A stretch of DNA of 5,790 nt from Candidatus Bipolaricaulota bacterium (GCA_020350845.1 CP070725.1:1573576-1579365), one strand, 5' to 3'; shown: positions 1 through 5,790, counted from the stretch's first letter. Made by a program: numbers and translations. The notes: generated by a model from the letters alone, not told the origin.

Positions 1-1340
1 GCGCTGTCCACCGCGATGCCGTCGACGCCGTTCTCGTGCACCGTGGAGCCGTCGAGGACCGTGACCTCCGCGCCCTCGAGGGCGGTGATCCCGTTCGCCG
101 CATTGGCGAACACGTCGCTCGCGGCGATCGTCGCGGATGCCGCCGAGACGTGGATTCCGTCCATGAGATTCGCGTTCACCACCGCGCCGGCTGTGGCCAG
201 CGTCCCCGCCGAGTCGACGAGGATTCCGTGCTGCTCATTCTCGAGGATCGTGGCATCGAGCACCGTTGCCGACGCCCCACGCACGACCAGGCCGCTGCCG
301 GCGTTCGCCTGAATGAGCGCGCCCGAGTCGACGACGACTTGTCCGGCGTTGATCGCGAGGATCCCTGCGAGGCCCTGCAGCGAGATCAGCCCTCCTGAGA
401 TCGTGACTGAACTTGCGTCGTCGACGATCACGCCGTCCCCGGGATTCTCCGTGATCGTGGTGTCGATCACCGTGCCCGTGGAGCGGACGTAGTGCACGCC
501 GGCCACCGGGTGGCCGCTGATCATCGCTCCTTCGAGGTGAAGCGTCGCATCCTCCGCGAGGACGCCTTCGTTGCCGTTGTCGCGGATGATCCCCTGAAGC
601 GTAATCGTCGCATCATGCACCCAGACGCCGTCGACGTTGTTCTCGATCAGCGTCGGTGTCGATCCGTCGTCGAAGGTGACCACCGAGTCGTCGAGGACCT
701 CGAGACCGTAGCCGACGTTGTTGCTGATCGTCGCGGAGGAGAACTCAACGGTGGCGGCCTGGATACGGACACCTCCGCCGAAGTTGCGGTGGATCACGCT
801 GTCGGTGATCAGTGCGTGAACCTCGGTCGGATCCTCGGGATCTCCGATGAGCTCCACGCCCCACGTGAGGTTCCAGCGTACCGTGCACTCCTCCAGCTCG
901 AATCCCGTTCCGGTGATCCCGACCGTCTTGTTCTCCTGGATGATACAGTTGGAAAACACGACATCGTCGCCGTTTTCGCAGAACACCCCGACTGACCCGC
1001 TCTGGATGTTGAGATTCTCGATGAGAACTTGACGGCAGTTGGCGAGCTCGATGACCGGTTCATCGTGATCCCGGGCCTGGAGGACGACTTCCGACGCGGT
1101 TCTCGCGGTCGTGATGGTCAGCCGCCGGGCGTTGCGAATCGTGACGTTCTCGCGCAGGGCCGTACGCCGTGTGATGATGATCTCGTCGCCCGCACTGGAC
1201 GCGTTGACCGCCTGCTGCAGGCTGCGGTAGTCATCCGGGACCCTGATCTCGTCGGCGAAGACCGTGTGCGCCGCGACACAGGCGAGAAGCAGCCCGAGGA
1301 TCACCCTCGAGCACACTCTGGCAATCCGATGATTCGGCAT
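1..1340 (-). CDS. Secreted right-handed parallel beta-helix repeat protein (C-terminus cut by window edge)
   Basis: The reverse strand reads open without a stop from ATG at 1340 to the left edge (446 codons), so this is the N-terminal part of a longer protein. Residues 1-29 look like a Sec signal peptide: a basic start (MPNHRIARVCSR), a hydrophobic core around residues 13-24, and a likely cleavage site VFA|DE. Next comes IRVPDDYRSLQQAVNASSAGDEIII, split here as IRVPDDYRSLQQAV plus NASSAGDEIII, the usual opening cap of NosD/pectate-lyase-like beta-helix proteins. From about residue 60 the chain is a ladder of 21-24-residue rungs. Each carries a G-[IVL] step (HGILV, DGIHV, NGITA, DGVIV, EGVLA, AGILA) and a T-[IV]-x-x-N type turn. 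An RBS (AGGGG, 5-nt spacer) supports the start. Family members are extracellular or surface polysaccharide-binding or -degrading proteins, or structural adhesins. No catalytic residues can be assigned, so function is unknown. A LLAC sequence at residues 18-21 leaves a lipoprotein possible but less likely. Confidence 0.88.
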   Translation of the reverse strand, partial: MPNHRIARVCSRVILGLLLACVAAHTVFADEIRVPDDYRSLQQAVNASSAGDEIIITRRTALRENVTIRNARRLTITTARTASEVVLQARDHDEPVIELANCRQVLIENLNIQSGSVGVFCENGDDVVFSNCIIQENKTVGITGTGFELEECTVRWNLTWGVELIGDPEDPTEVHALITDSVIHRNFGGGVRIQAATVEFSSATISNNVGYGLEVLDDSVVTFDDGSTPTLIENNVDGVWVHDATITLQGIIRDNGNEGVLAEDATLHLEGAMISGHPVAGVHYVRSTGTVIDTTITENPGDGVIVDDASSVTISGGLISLQGLAGILAINAGQVVVDSGALIQANAGSGLVVRGASATVLDATILENEQHGILVDSAGTLATAGAVVNANLMDGIHVSAASATIAASDVFANAANGITALEGAEVTVLDGSTVHENGVDGIAVDS

Positions 1341-1370
1341 GGTTTCCCCTCTCCCCTTGAGCTCTGGGAC

Positions 1371-1400
1371 AGCCTACACCGATGATGCAATGCAGTGCAA
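1371..1400 (-). promoter_or_regulatory. Candidate sigma70-type promoter for the beta-helix gene
   Basis: On the reverse strand TTGCAC (1400-1395) and TAGGCT (1376-1371) lie 18 bp apart, about 30 bp ahead of the ATG. This would give a leader of roughly 20-25 nt that still contains the RBS. Each hexamer matches the consensus only about half-way, and the organism's sigma-factor consensus is unknown, so the call rests mainly on position. Confidence 0.25.
1386..1400. repeat. Three tandem TGCAN units in the divergent promoter region
   Basis: The 15 bases read TGCAA TGCAG TGCAA, three copies of the palindromic TGCA core at exact 5-bp steps. The right-hand copy overlaps the candidate -35 box of the beta-helix gene. 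It could be part of an operator or a chance low-complexity run. No known regulator motif is recognised. Confidence 0.3.
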
Positions 1401-1478
1401 GAGGGTGGCATGAAGGGCAACCCGGGCCAGCGTCCTCGAAGGCCCGTCGAGAAGCCTGCACGGACCTCCCGCAGGCGG

Positions 1479-1484
1479 TAGGAT
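1479..1484 (+). promoter_or_regulatory. Weak -10-like element ahead of cysK
   Basis: TAGGAT matches four of six bases of the TATAAT consensus and lies 33 bp before the cysK ATG. No convincing -35 box sits 16-18 bp upstream; the bases at 1456-1461 are CTGCAC. It is listed because it is the best -10 candidate close to cysK, and it is a tentative call. Confidence 0.18.
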
Positions 1485-1517
1485 GGAGGCACGGAGTCGC
1501 CCGCCTCGAGGAGACGC

Positions 1518-2447
1518 ATGAACAGTCAGTCCGCGATCCTTGAATGCATCGGAGGGACGCCGCTCGTGCCGCTGTCGCACGTCGAGCTCCCCGCCGGCGT
1601 ACGTCTCCTCGCGAAGCTCGAGCGATTCAACCCGATGGCCAGCGTCAAGGACCGCATCGCGTGGGCGATGATCGCCGATGCGGAGCGCCGCGGGCGGCTC
1701 GCCCCCGGAGGTGTCGTCGTCGAGGCGACGTCGGGAAACACGGGCATCGGCCTGGCGATGGTCTGCGCGGTCAGAGGCTATCGTCTGATCTTGACGATGC
1801 CCGAAACGATGAGCCGCGAACGGCGCGATCTGCTCACCGCACTCGGCGCGGAGCTCATTCTCACCTCCGGCGAGGGGGGAATGAAGGGGGCGCTTGCCGA
1901 GGCCGAACGCCTCGAGACGGAGATTCCGGGCGCCTTCGTACCGCGCCAGTTCGACAATCCGGCAAACCCGGAGATCCACGAGCGGACGACGGGACCCGAG
2001 ATCTGGGAGGCGGCCGGGGGCGAGATCGCCGCCTTTGTCGCCGGGATCGGGACCGGAGGGACGATCAGCGGGGTCGGACGGTATCTGAAGCGCCGCGACG
2101 GGCGCATCCGCGTGATCGGTGTCGAGCCGCAGGAGTCGCCGTTTCTTTCCGAAGGTCGATCGGGCGCTCACGTGATCCAAGGGATAGGCGCCGGCTTCCG
2201 GCCGGCGGTACTCGACCTATCAGTCGTCGATGACCTCGTCACCGTCTCGGGAGACGAAGCGGCCGCGGTCACACGATCCCTCGCCCGCACGGAGGGCCTC
2301 TTCGTCGGGATCTCGTCAGGCGCCGCCGTGGCGGCGGCGGTCGCCGTCGCAGCGCGATTCCGTGATGCCCGGGGAGCGATCGTGACCGTGCTCCCCGACG
2401 GCGGAGAGCGGTACCTATCGACGACGCTTTGGGGGGAGGAGACGTGA
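1518..2447 (+). CDS. cysK: Cysteine synthase A (O-acetylserine sulfhydrylase)
   Basis: This PLP-dependent fold-type II enzyme converts O-acetyl-L-serine and sulfide to L-cysteine and acetate in the cytoplasm. At 309 residues it is full length for bacterial CysK. The cofactor lysine is K44 in NPMASVKDR. The substrate-binding TSGNTG loop is at 71-76, followed by the MPETMSRERR segment (94-103) that marks O-acetylserine sulfhydrylases. QFDNPANP (144-151) and TTGPEIW (157-163) follow, then the phosphate-binding GTGGT loop (178-182). GISSGAA (264-270) supplies the serine next to the PLP ring nitrogen, and PDGGERYLST lies near the C-terminus. No heme domain or C-terminal CBS domains are present, which argues against cystathionine beta-synthase. 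ATG at 1518 is chosen because GAGGAG sits 4 nt upstream and the protein then begins in the normal family register (ILECIGGTPLVPL). The stop overlaps the start of cysE, so the two form one operon. CysM or an O-phosphoserine-using enzyme is less likely given the adjacent cysE. Confidence 0.96.
   Translation: MNSQSAILECIGGTPLVPLSHVELPAGVRLLAKLERFNPMASVKDRIAWAMIADAERRGRLAPGGVVVEATSGNTGIGLAMVCAVRGYRLILTMPETMSRERRDLLTALGAELILTSGEGGMKGALAEAERLETEIPGAFVPRQFDNPANPEIHERTTGPEIWEAAGGEIAAFVAGIGTGGTISGVGRYLKRRDGRIRVIGVEPQESPFLSEGRSGAHVIQGIGAGFRPAVLDLSVVDDLVTVSGDEAAAVTRSLARTEGLFVGISSGAAVAAAVAVAARFRDARGAIVTVLPDGGERYLSTTLWGEET
2434..2446 (+). promoter_or_regulatory. RBS and GTG start of cysE inside the end of cysK
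   Basis: GGGAGG at 2434-2439 lies 4 nt before GTG at 2444-2446, and that GTG shares bases with the cysK stop TGA (2445-2447). The GTGA overlap implies translational coupling. An in-frame TTG at 2429 has no comparable RBS. ATG at 2459 would remove the first residues of the conserved RREDIR-type N-terminus. GTG is therefore the preferred start. Confidence 0.75.
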
Positions 2448-2980
2448 CGGTTCGACGCATGCGAGAGGACATCCGGGCCGTGAAGCGGAGGGATCCCGCG
2501 GCACGAAGCACGCTCGAGGTCGTCCTCTGCTATCCCGGGCTGCACGCGCTGTGGATGCATCGCATCAACCACTGGCTCTGGACGCACGGCCTTCGTCTCC
2601 CGGCGCGGTGGATCGCCCATTGGGTGCGAAGACGAACCGGGGTGGAGATCCATCCTGCCGCCACGATCGGGCGGCGCGTCGTGATCGACCACGGGATGGG
2701 CGTCGTGATCGGCGAGACCGCCGTCGTCGGGGACGACGTGCTGATCTACCAGGGCGTCACTCTTGGGGGACTGCGCAGCGGACAGCCCGCTCGTCATCCG
2801 ACCGTCGGGAGCAACGTCCTCCTGGGAGCGCACGCCGTCCTCCTCGGCCCGATTCGTGTCGGCGACGGGGCGCAGATCGGCGCCTGCGTGACCCTGCGCA
2901 AGTCGGTTCCCGCGGGAGCTACCGTGCGCGAGGAGCCGATCTTCTCCGTGCGCCTCCCGGAGGACGACGGGGCTACTTGA
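2444..2980 (+). CDS. cysE: Serine O-acetyltransferase, short form
   Basis: The enzyme transfers acetyl from acetyl-CoA to L-serine to give O-acetylserine, the substrate of the CysK encoded just upstream. From the GTG start it is 178 residues. The N-terminal helical part contains MREDIRAVKRRDPAARS and CYPGLHALWMHRINHWLW, both characteristic of CysE. A left-handed beta-helix of hexapeptide repeats follows (GVEIHPAATIG onward). The catalytic Asp-His pair is in VIDHGMGVVIGETAVVG (D82, H83), and the second active-site histidine is in ARHPTVG (H118). The protein matches the short class that lacks most of the N-terminal domain of the roughly 270-residue enteric enzyme. Its C-terminus is also short and ends EDDGAT, without the terminal isoleucine that docks enteric CysE into CysK. 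The gene overlaps cysK by 4 nt and its 3' end overlaps the convergent oxidoreductase gene by 8 nt. Confidence 0.94.
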   Translation: MTVRRMREDIRAVKRRDPAARSTLEVVLCYPGLHALWMHRINHWLWTHGLRLPARWIAHWVRRRTGVEIHPAATIGRRVVIDHGMGVVIGETAVVGDDVLIYQGVTLGGLRSGQPARHPTVGSNVLLGAHAVLLGPIRVGDGAQIGACVTLRKSVPAGATVREEPIFSVRLPEDDGAT

Positions 2981-4136
2981 GTCGCTCTGCCGTGTCGAAG
3001 GCGCGATAGGGGGAGAGTGCGGCGAGCGCCTCGGCGTCCCCTTCATCCGCCGGCTCGCCGCGCACGGCACGAGCGAGGAGCTCTCCCAGACCGGGACCGA
3101 GCATGAAGCCCTGACCGCACATCCCGACCGCGGCGAGGTAGCCCCTCACGGAACGCGACCATCCGACAAGCGGCGAGCCGTCGGGCGTCATCGGGTAGAT
3201 GCCGCGCCACGTTCGCCGCACGCGGATTCCGTGAAGACGAGGGATGACGTCGATCATGCGGCGTGCCGCCTCGGGGAGGAAGCCGCTCGTCTCGCGACAG
3301 TCGAGCCGCTCGACCGCGGGCCGAGGCGTCAGGCTGAAGCCGACCTGTCCGCCGCGTAGCTGGTAGAAGTAGCAGTTCCCCGACGACGGGCCGGGGCGGA
3401 TGTCGACGACCATCGGCTCGAGGAACGGCGCCACCGGTTCGGTGATCCCCGCCTCGTGGGCGTGGGGACGAACCGGGTGGTCCTCGCCGACGAGACGTCC
3501 GACGTCTGCCGCCCACGCGCCGGCGGCATTGATCGCCACCGCGGTGGGGTAGCGACCGTGGGGTGTGCGCACCTCGATCACCCGGCCGCGCCGCACGACG
3601 ATGCGGGAGACCGGCTCACGGAAGCGAAAGATCGCTCCTGCGCGGCGGGCGTGCTCGCAGAACGCATGCCCGGCGAGGAGCGTAGAGCAATGCCCGTCCT
3701 CGGGGGAGAAGGTTCCGCCACGAAGGCCCTCGGGGTTGAGCGCGGGGATGATCTCGCGAAGGGCGGCCCCGTCGAGCCATCGGATGTTCAGCCCGGCGGC
3801 ACGCTGGACGTCGAGGAGGGAGCGCAGCGCCTTCTCCTCGGGCTCTCGATACGCCACGAAGGAGTAGCCGCCGGCGTGCCAGTCGAGGCTCTCACCGTGC
3901 TCCTTCTCCCATGAGGCGATGATCGCGAGCGTCCGCGAGCAGAGCCGGATCTTGACGGGATCGGAGTGGGTCGCGCGGATCCCGCCGATCGCCGCCTTGT
4001 GGGATCCTTGGCCGGGACTCGCGGCGGCGTCGAGGACGGTGACGTCGAGTCCGCAGCGGGCCATGGCGTACGCCGCGGCCACACCGACGCTTCCCGCGCC
4101 GATGATCACGGCGTCGGCGGCCGACGACCTAGCCAA
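2973..4136 (-). CDS. FAD-dependent amine/amino-acid dehydrogenase, DadA/SoxB/HcnC-like (beta subunit)
   Basis: This 387-residue DAO-superfamily flavoprotein is expected to oxidise a C-N bond of an amino acid or amine. The N-terminal dinucleotide-binding motif is VIIGAGSVG (10-18), with acidic D36 ending the second strand for the FAD ribose. HKAAIGGIR (46-54) follows, then INAAGAWA (202-209), the second FAD-contact motif. Near the C-terminus are GIYPMTPDGSPLVG (312-325) and GQGFMLGPGLGELLA (341-355). Against monomeric sarcosine oxidase the covalent-flavin cysteine before Y-x-x-TPD appears to be glycine here, so FAD is probably not held by that bond. TTG at 4136 is preferred: GGAGGGAG lies 6-9 nt upstream and the FAD motif then starts near residue 10. 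The first upstream ATG (4202) would add 22 unconserved residues and overlap the previous gene by 74 nt. The gene overlaps the upstream Fe-S flavoprotein gene by 8 nt, as alpha/beta subunits of such dehydrogenases do. The substrate is unknown; D-proline, hydroxyproline, sarcosine, glycine and opines are candidates. Confidence 0.87.
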   Translation of the reverse strand: MARSSAADAVIIGAGSVGVAAAYAMARCGLDVTVLDAAASPGQGSHKAAIGGIRATHSDPVKIRLCSRTLAIIASWEKEHGESLDWHAGGYSFVAYREPEEKALRSLLDVQRAAGLNIRWLDGAALREIIPALNPEGLRGGTFSPEDGHCSTLLAGHAFCEHARRAGAIFRFREPVSRIVVRRGRVIEVRTPHGRYPTAVAINAAGAWAADVGRLVGEDHPVRPHAHEAGITEPVAPFLEPMVVDIRPGPSSGNCYFYQLRGGQVGFSLTPRPAVERLDCRETSGFLPEAARRMIDVIPRLHGIRVRRTWRGIYPMTPDGSPLVGWSRSVRGYLAAVGMCGQGFMLGPGLGELLARAVRGEPADEGDAEALAALSPYRAFDTAERLK

Positions 4137-5790
4137 CTTCGTCTCCCTCCACTCCGGCGAAGGCGCCCAACGGGATCTCGACGAACAGCGGCCTGCGGAC
4201 ATTCTCCGTGATCTCCTCCGCGGAGGCTCCCGCCTCGCGGAAGAGGCGCAGGATCAACGCCGCGCACGTCTTCCCGCCGCACGCTCCCATCCCCGCGCGC
4301 GTGACCGCCTTGATCTCGTTGACATCGCGGCACCCTCCCGCGATCAGGGCACGGATCTCTCGCACAGTGACGCGTTCGCAGCGACAGACGACGATCTCGT
4401 CGCCAATCGTGGAAACCGAGGAGGAAAAAGGAGTTCCGACGTCATCAGGCTGGACGCGGACCCCGGCGATCCGCGGTGCCACTGCGGCCGGCGCCTGAAG
4501 CCGGAGGAGGGACGTGCCCTCTCTACGTGCTGACAGCTCGAGCACCGGGTACACGCCGAGGACCTCCCCTTCGTCGTCGAGCGCTGTCACTGCACGTGCC
4601 GATCCCAGCCGGGAGTCGTCGAACTCGAACGGGAGCGTGACCGTTGGCGACTCGGGGTCGCTCCGGTAGTCGACGAGGCTGACGGCGAGCCCCGGGCAGG
4701 CGGTGACACATCGTGCGCACCCGGTGCACTCGACGTCACGTTCGATCCCGAGGAACGCGGGCGTCCCCCGGATGTCCGCGGTCCGGATCGCGATCAGCGA
4801 TTGCGGACAGATCTGTGAGCAGGGATCGCACGGGATCTCCTGCGCGCAATGGAAGACGGGAAGGACGCCTCGGTGCGCGGGAGGTCTCTCCGGAGGGAAC
4901 ACCGCGCCGCCCGCGGACTTCAGGATCTCGAGCGTCCGCACCCAGCCGTCAGGGACGGGACCGGTCTCCTTCCCGAGGGCGCGCGCCGTCTCGACGGCGC
5001 GAATCCGCCCGGAGAAGATCGCGGCCGAGGCTTCGGCGATCTCGTCGGCATCGCCGGCGGCGAATGCCGAGAGCCCGAAGCGCTTTGCTTGCCGGTAGAT
5101 CTCGTCCACCGGATCGAGGCCCACCGCGATGAGAACCGTGTCGCAGGCGTACGAACGCTCGCTGCCGGGAAGCGGAGCGAAATCGGGTCCCACGGCGGCG
5201 ATCGTGATCGACTCCACCTCGCGTGTGCCGTTCACGGAGAGGACCGTGTGGGAGGTGTGGATGGGAACGCCAAGGCGGGCGAGCTTGTCCCGATGGACCT
5301 TGTAGCCGCCGCATGCCGGCAGGATCTCGATCAGACCGACGACATCGATCCCCGCCTGGAGGGCGTGGTAGCCGGTGATCAGACCGACATTCCCGCCTCC
5401 GACGATGAACAGCCGCTCGGAGGGACGGACGCGATCGCGATTCACCAGGGTCTGGAAGGCGCCCGCGCCGTACACTCCGGGGAGGGTATGGCCGGGGAAG
5501 AGGAGGCTCTTCTCACGCGCTCCGGCGGCGACGAGAAGCGCCTGCGGTCGGACGTTGATGTAGCCATGCGCAGCCCGGACCACGCCGACGATCCCGTCGC
5601 TGTACACGGCGAGGGCGGTCGACCGTCGCCACAGCTCCACCGCCGGTAAGGCCGAAGCCTCCTCCTCGAGGCGGCCCGCGATCTCGATGCCGCGAGTTCC
5701 GGCGAAGACCGCCTCCCGTGACCCGAAGAAGCGATGGGTCTGGAGGAGCAGCTTCCCACCGAGTTCGGCCTTGTCGTCGATCAGCAGCGA
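4129..5790 (-). CDS. NAD(P)/FAD-dependent oxidoreductase with 2x[4Fe-4S] and BFD-type [2Fe-2S] domains (alpha subunit, N-terminus cut)
   Basis: The frame is open from the right edge to TAG at 4131-4129, giving 553 residues of an N-terminally incomplete protein. The first FAD GxGxxG motif must lie outside the window, because the visible part begins at SLLIDDKAELGGKLLLQTHR, which normally follows it. The chain continues with GTRGIEIAGRL, LLVAAGARE (86-93), a second Rossmann motif IVGGGNVG (129-136) and the FAD-binding AAGDADEIAEA (about 244-254). A ferredoxin-like region follows, with cysteines at 315, 321, 324, 328 and at 355, 358, 361, 365 (CTGCARCVTACPG). An unassigned segment of about 90 residues comes next. 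A BFD-like [2Fe-2S] domain ends the protein, with C469-x-C471 and C504-x4-C509 (GACGGKTC). The related alpha subunits of HCN synthase, opine oxidase, sarcosine oxidase and D-proline dehydrogenase carry electrons away from the amine-oxidising beta subunit. The gene overlapping it downstream encodes just such a beta subunit. Any N-terminal [2Fe-2S] domain would lie outside the window. Confidence 0.87.
   Translation of the reverse strand, partial: SLLIDDKAELGGKLLLQTHRFFGSREAVFAGTRGIEIAGRLEEEASALPAVELWRRSTALAVYSDGIVGVVRAAHGYINVRPQALLVAAGAREKSLLFPGHTLPGVYGAGAFQTLVNRDRVRPSERLFIVGGGNVGLITGYHALQAGIDVVGLIEILPACGGYKVHRDKLARLGVPIHTSHTVLSVNGTREVESITIAAVGPDFAPLPGSERSYACDTVLIAVGLDPVDEIYRQAKRFGLSAFAAGDADEIAEASAAIFSGRIRAVETARALGKETGPVPDGWVRTLEILKSAGGAVFPPERPPAHRGVLPVFHCAQEIPCDPCSQICPQSLIAIRTADIRGTPAFLGIERDVECTGCARCVTACPGLAVSLVDYRSDPESPTVTLPFEFDDSRLGSARAVTALDDEGEVLGVYPVLELSARREGTSLLRLQAPAAVAPRIAGVRVQPDDVGTPFSSSVSTIGDEIVVCRCERVTVREIRALIAGGCRDVNEIKAVTRAGMGACGGKTCAALILRLFREAGASAEEITENVRRPLFVEIPLGAFAGVEGDEVG
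4143..4150 (-). promoter_or_regulatory. RBS deciding the TTG start of the beta-subunit gene
   Basis: The reverse strand reads GGAGGGAG here, followed by ACGAAG and then TTG at 4136. The TTG lies inside TTGGCTAG, where TAG is the stop codon of the upstream gene. The RBS is within the upstream coding region, which fits translational coupling of the two subunits. Confidence 0.65.

Larger units (their letters stand above)
1341..1517. promoter_or_regulatory. Divergent intergenic region between the beta-helix gene and cysK
   Basis: This 177-bp gap separates two divergently transcribed genes, so it must hold both promoters unless cysK is read from elsewhere. No coding potential was recognised in it. 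Ribosome binding sites are clear at both ends: AGGGG at 1346-1350 (reverse strand) for the beta-helix gene and GAGGAG at 1508-1513 for cysK. No riboswitch, T-box or strong terminator hairpin ahead of cysK was recognised by eye. Confidence 0.6.

Noticed and set aside
492..995. 167-codon open frame on the plus strand
   Set aside because: It is the complement of the beta-helix gene, which has a signal peptide, an RBS and regular repeats on the other strand.
1374..2180. 268-codon open frame on the minus strand across the start of cysK
   Set aside because: It is antisense to the conserved CysK motifs and crosses the intergenic promoter region, with biased low-information composition.
1518..2447. 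Cystathionine beta-synthase or CysM identity
   Set aside because: No heme or CBS domains, MPETMS-x-ERR and TTGPEIW motifs typical of CysK, and an adjacent cysE supplying O-acetylserine.
2168..3070. 300-codon open frame on the minus strand across cysK and cysE
   Set aside because: It is antisense to two clearly identified enzymes, rich in Arg/Ser/Pro as expected for a shadow frame in high-GC DNA, and shows no recognisable motif.
4129..4202. ATG at 4202 as start of the beta-subunit gene (409 residues)
   Set aside because: It would place 22 unconserved Arg/Ser-rich residues before the FAD motif and overlap the upstream gene by 74 nt, while TTG at 4136 has a good RBS.
5638..5640. GTG at 5640 as the start of the alpha subunit
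   Set aside because: The same frame is open to 5790 and encodes conserved family sequence (GGKLLLQTHRFFGS), so the gene begins beyond the right edge.
4849..5649. 266-codon open frame on the plus strand
   Set aside because: It is antisense to the flavin/Fe-S alpha subunit, whose motifs fix the true frame; Asp/Arg/Gly-rich shadow composition.

Overview
The window is 5.8 kb of high-GC, gene-dense bacterial DNA holding five protein-coding genes, two of them cut by the window edges. No RNA genes, mobile elements, CRISPR arrays or long DNA repeats were found. A secreted parallel beta-helix protein, GC-rich codon use and a clostridial/thermophile-style amine dehydrogenase pair suggest a free-living, perhaps anaerobic or facultative bacterium from an environmental lineage (Acidobacteriota/Eisenbacteria-like would fit). 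The sequence alone does not fix the phylum.

Layout. (1) 1-1340, minus strand: the N-terminal part of a secreted right-handed parallel beta-helix repeat protein. It has a signal peptide and a ladder of 21-24-residue rungs and runs off the left edge. (2) 1341-1517: divergent intergenic region with a strong RBS for each flanking gene and weak promoter candidates. (3) 1518-2980, plus strand: a two-gene cysteine biosynthesis operon. cysK (O-acetylserine sulfhydrylase) is followed by a short-form cysE (serine O-acetyltransferase), translationally coupled through a GTGA start/stop overlap. (4) 2973-5790, minus strand: a two-gene operon converging on cysE. It encodes a large NAD(P)/FAD-dependent oxidoreductase carrying a two-[4Fe-4S] ferredoxin domain and a BFD-type [2Fe-2S] domain (5' end outside the window), followed by a DadA/SoxB/HcnC-like FAD amine dehydrogenase.

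How the genes work together. CysE makes O-acetylserine from serine and acetyl-CoA, and CysK converts it with sulfide to cysteine, so the plus-strand operon is the complete two-step pathway. The minus-strand pair looks like the alpha and beta subunits of a heteromeric amino-acid or amine dehydrogenase of the D-proline/hydroxyproline dehydrogenase, opine oxidase, sarcosine oxidase and HCN synthase superfamily. In that model the small flavoprotein oxidises a secondary amine or D-amino acid, and electrons pass to the Fe-S/flavin subunit. The substrate cannot be read from the sequence. No functional link between the two operons, or to the beta-helix protein, is evident.

Most of the window is ordinary metabolic DNA. 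The most interesting item is the multi-cofactor alpha subunit. No clearly new biological system is visible.
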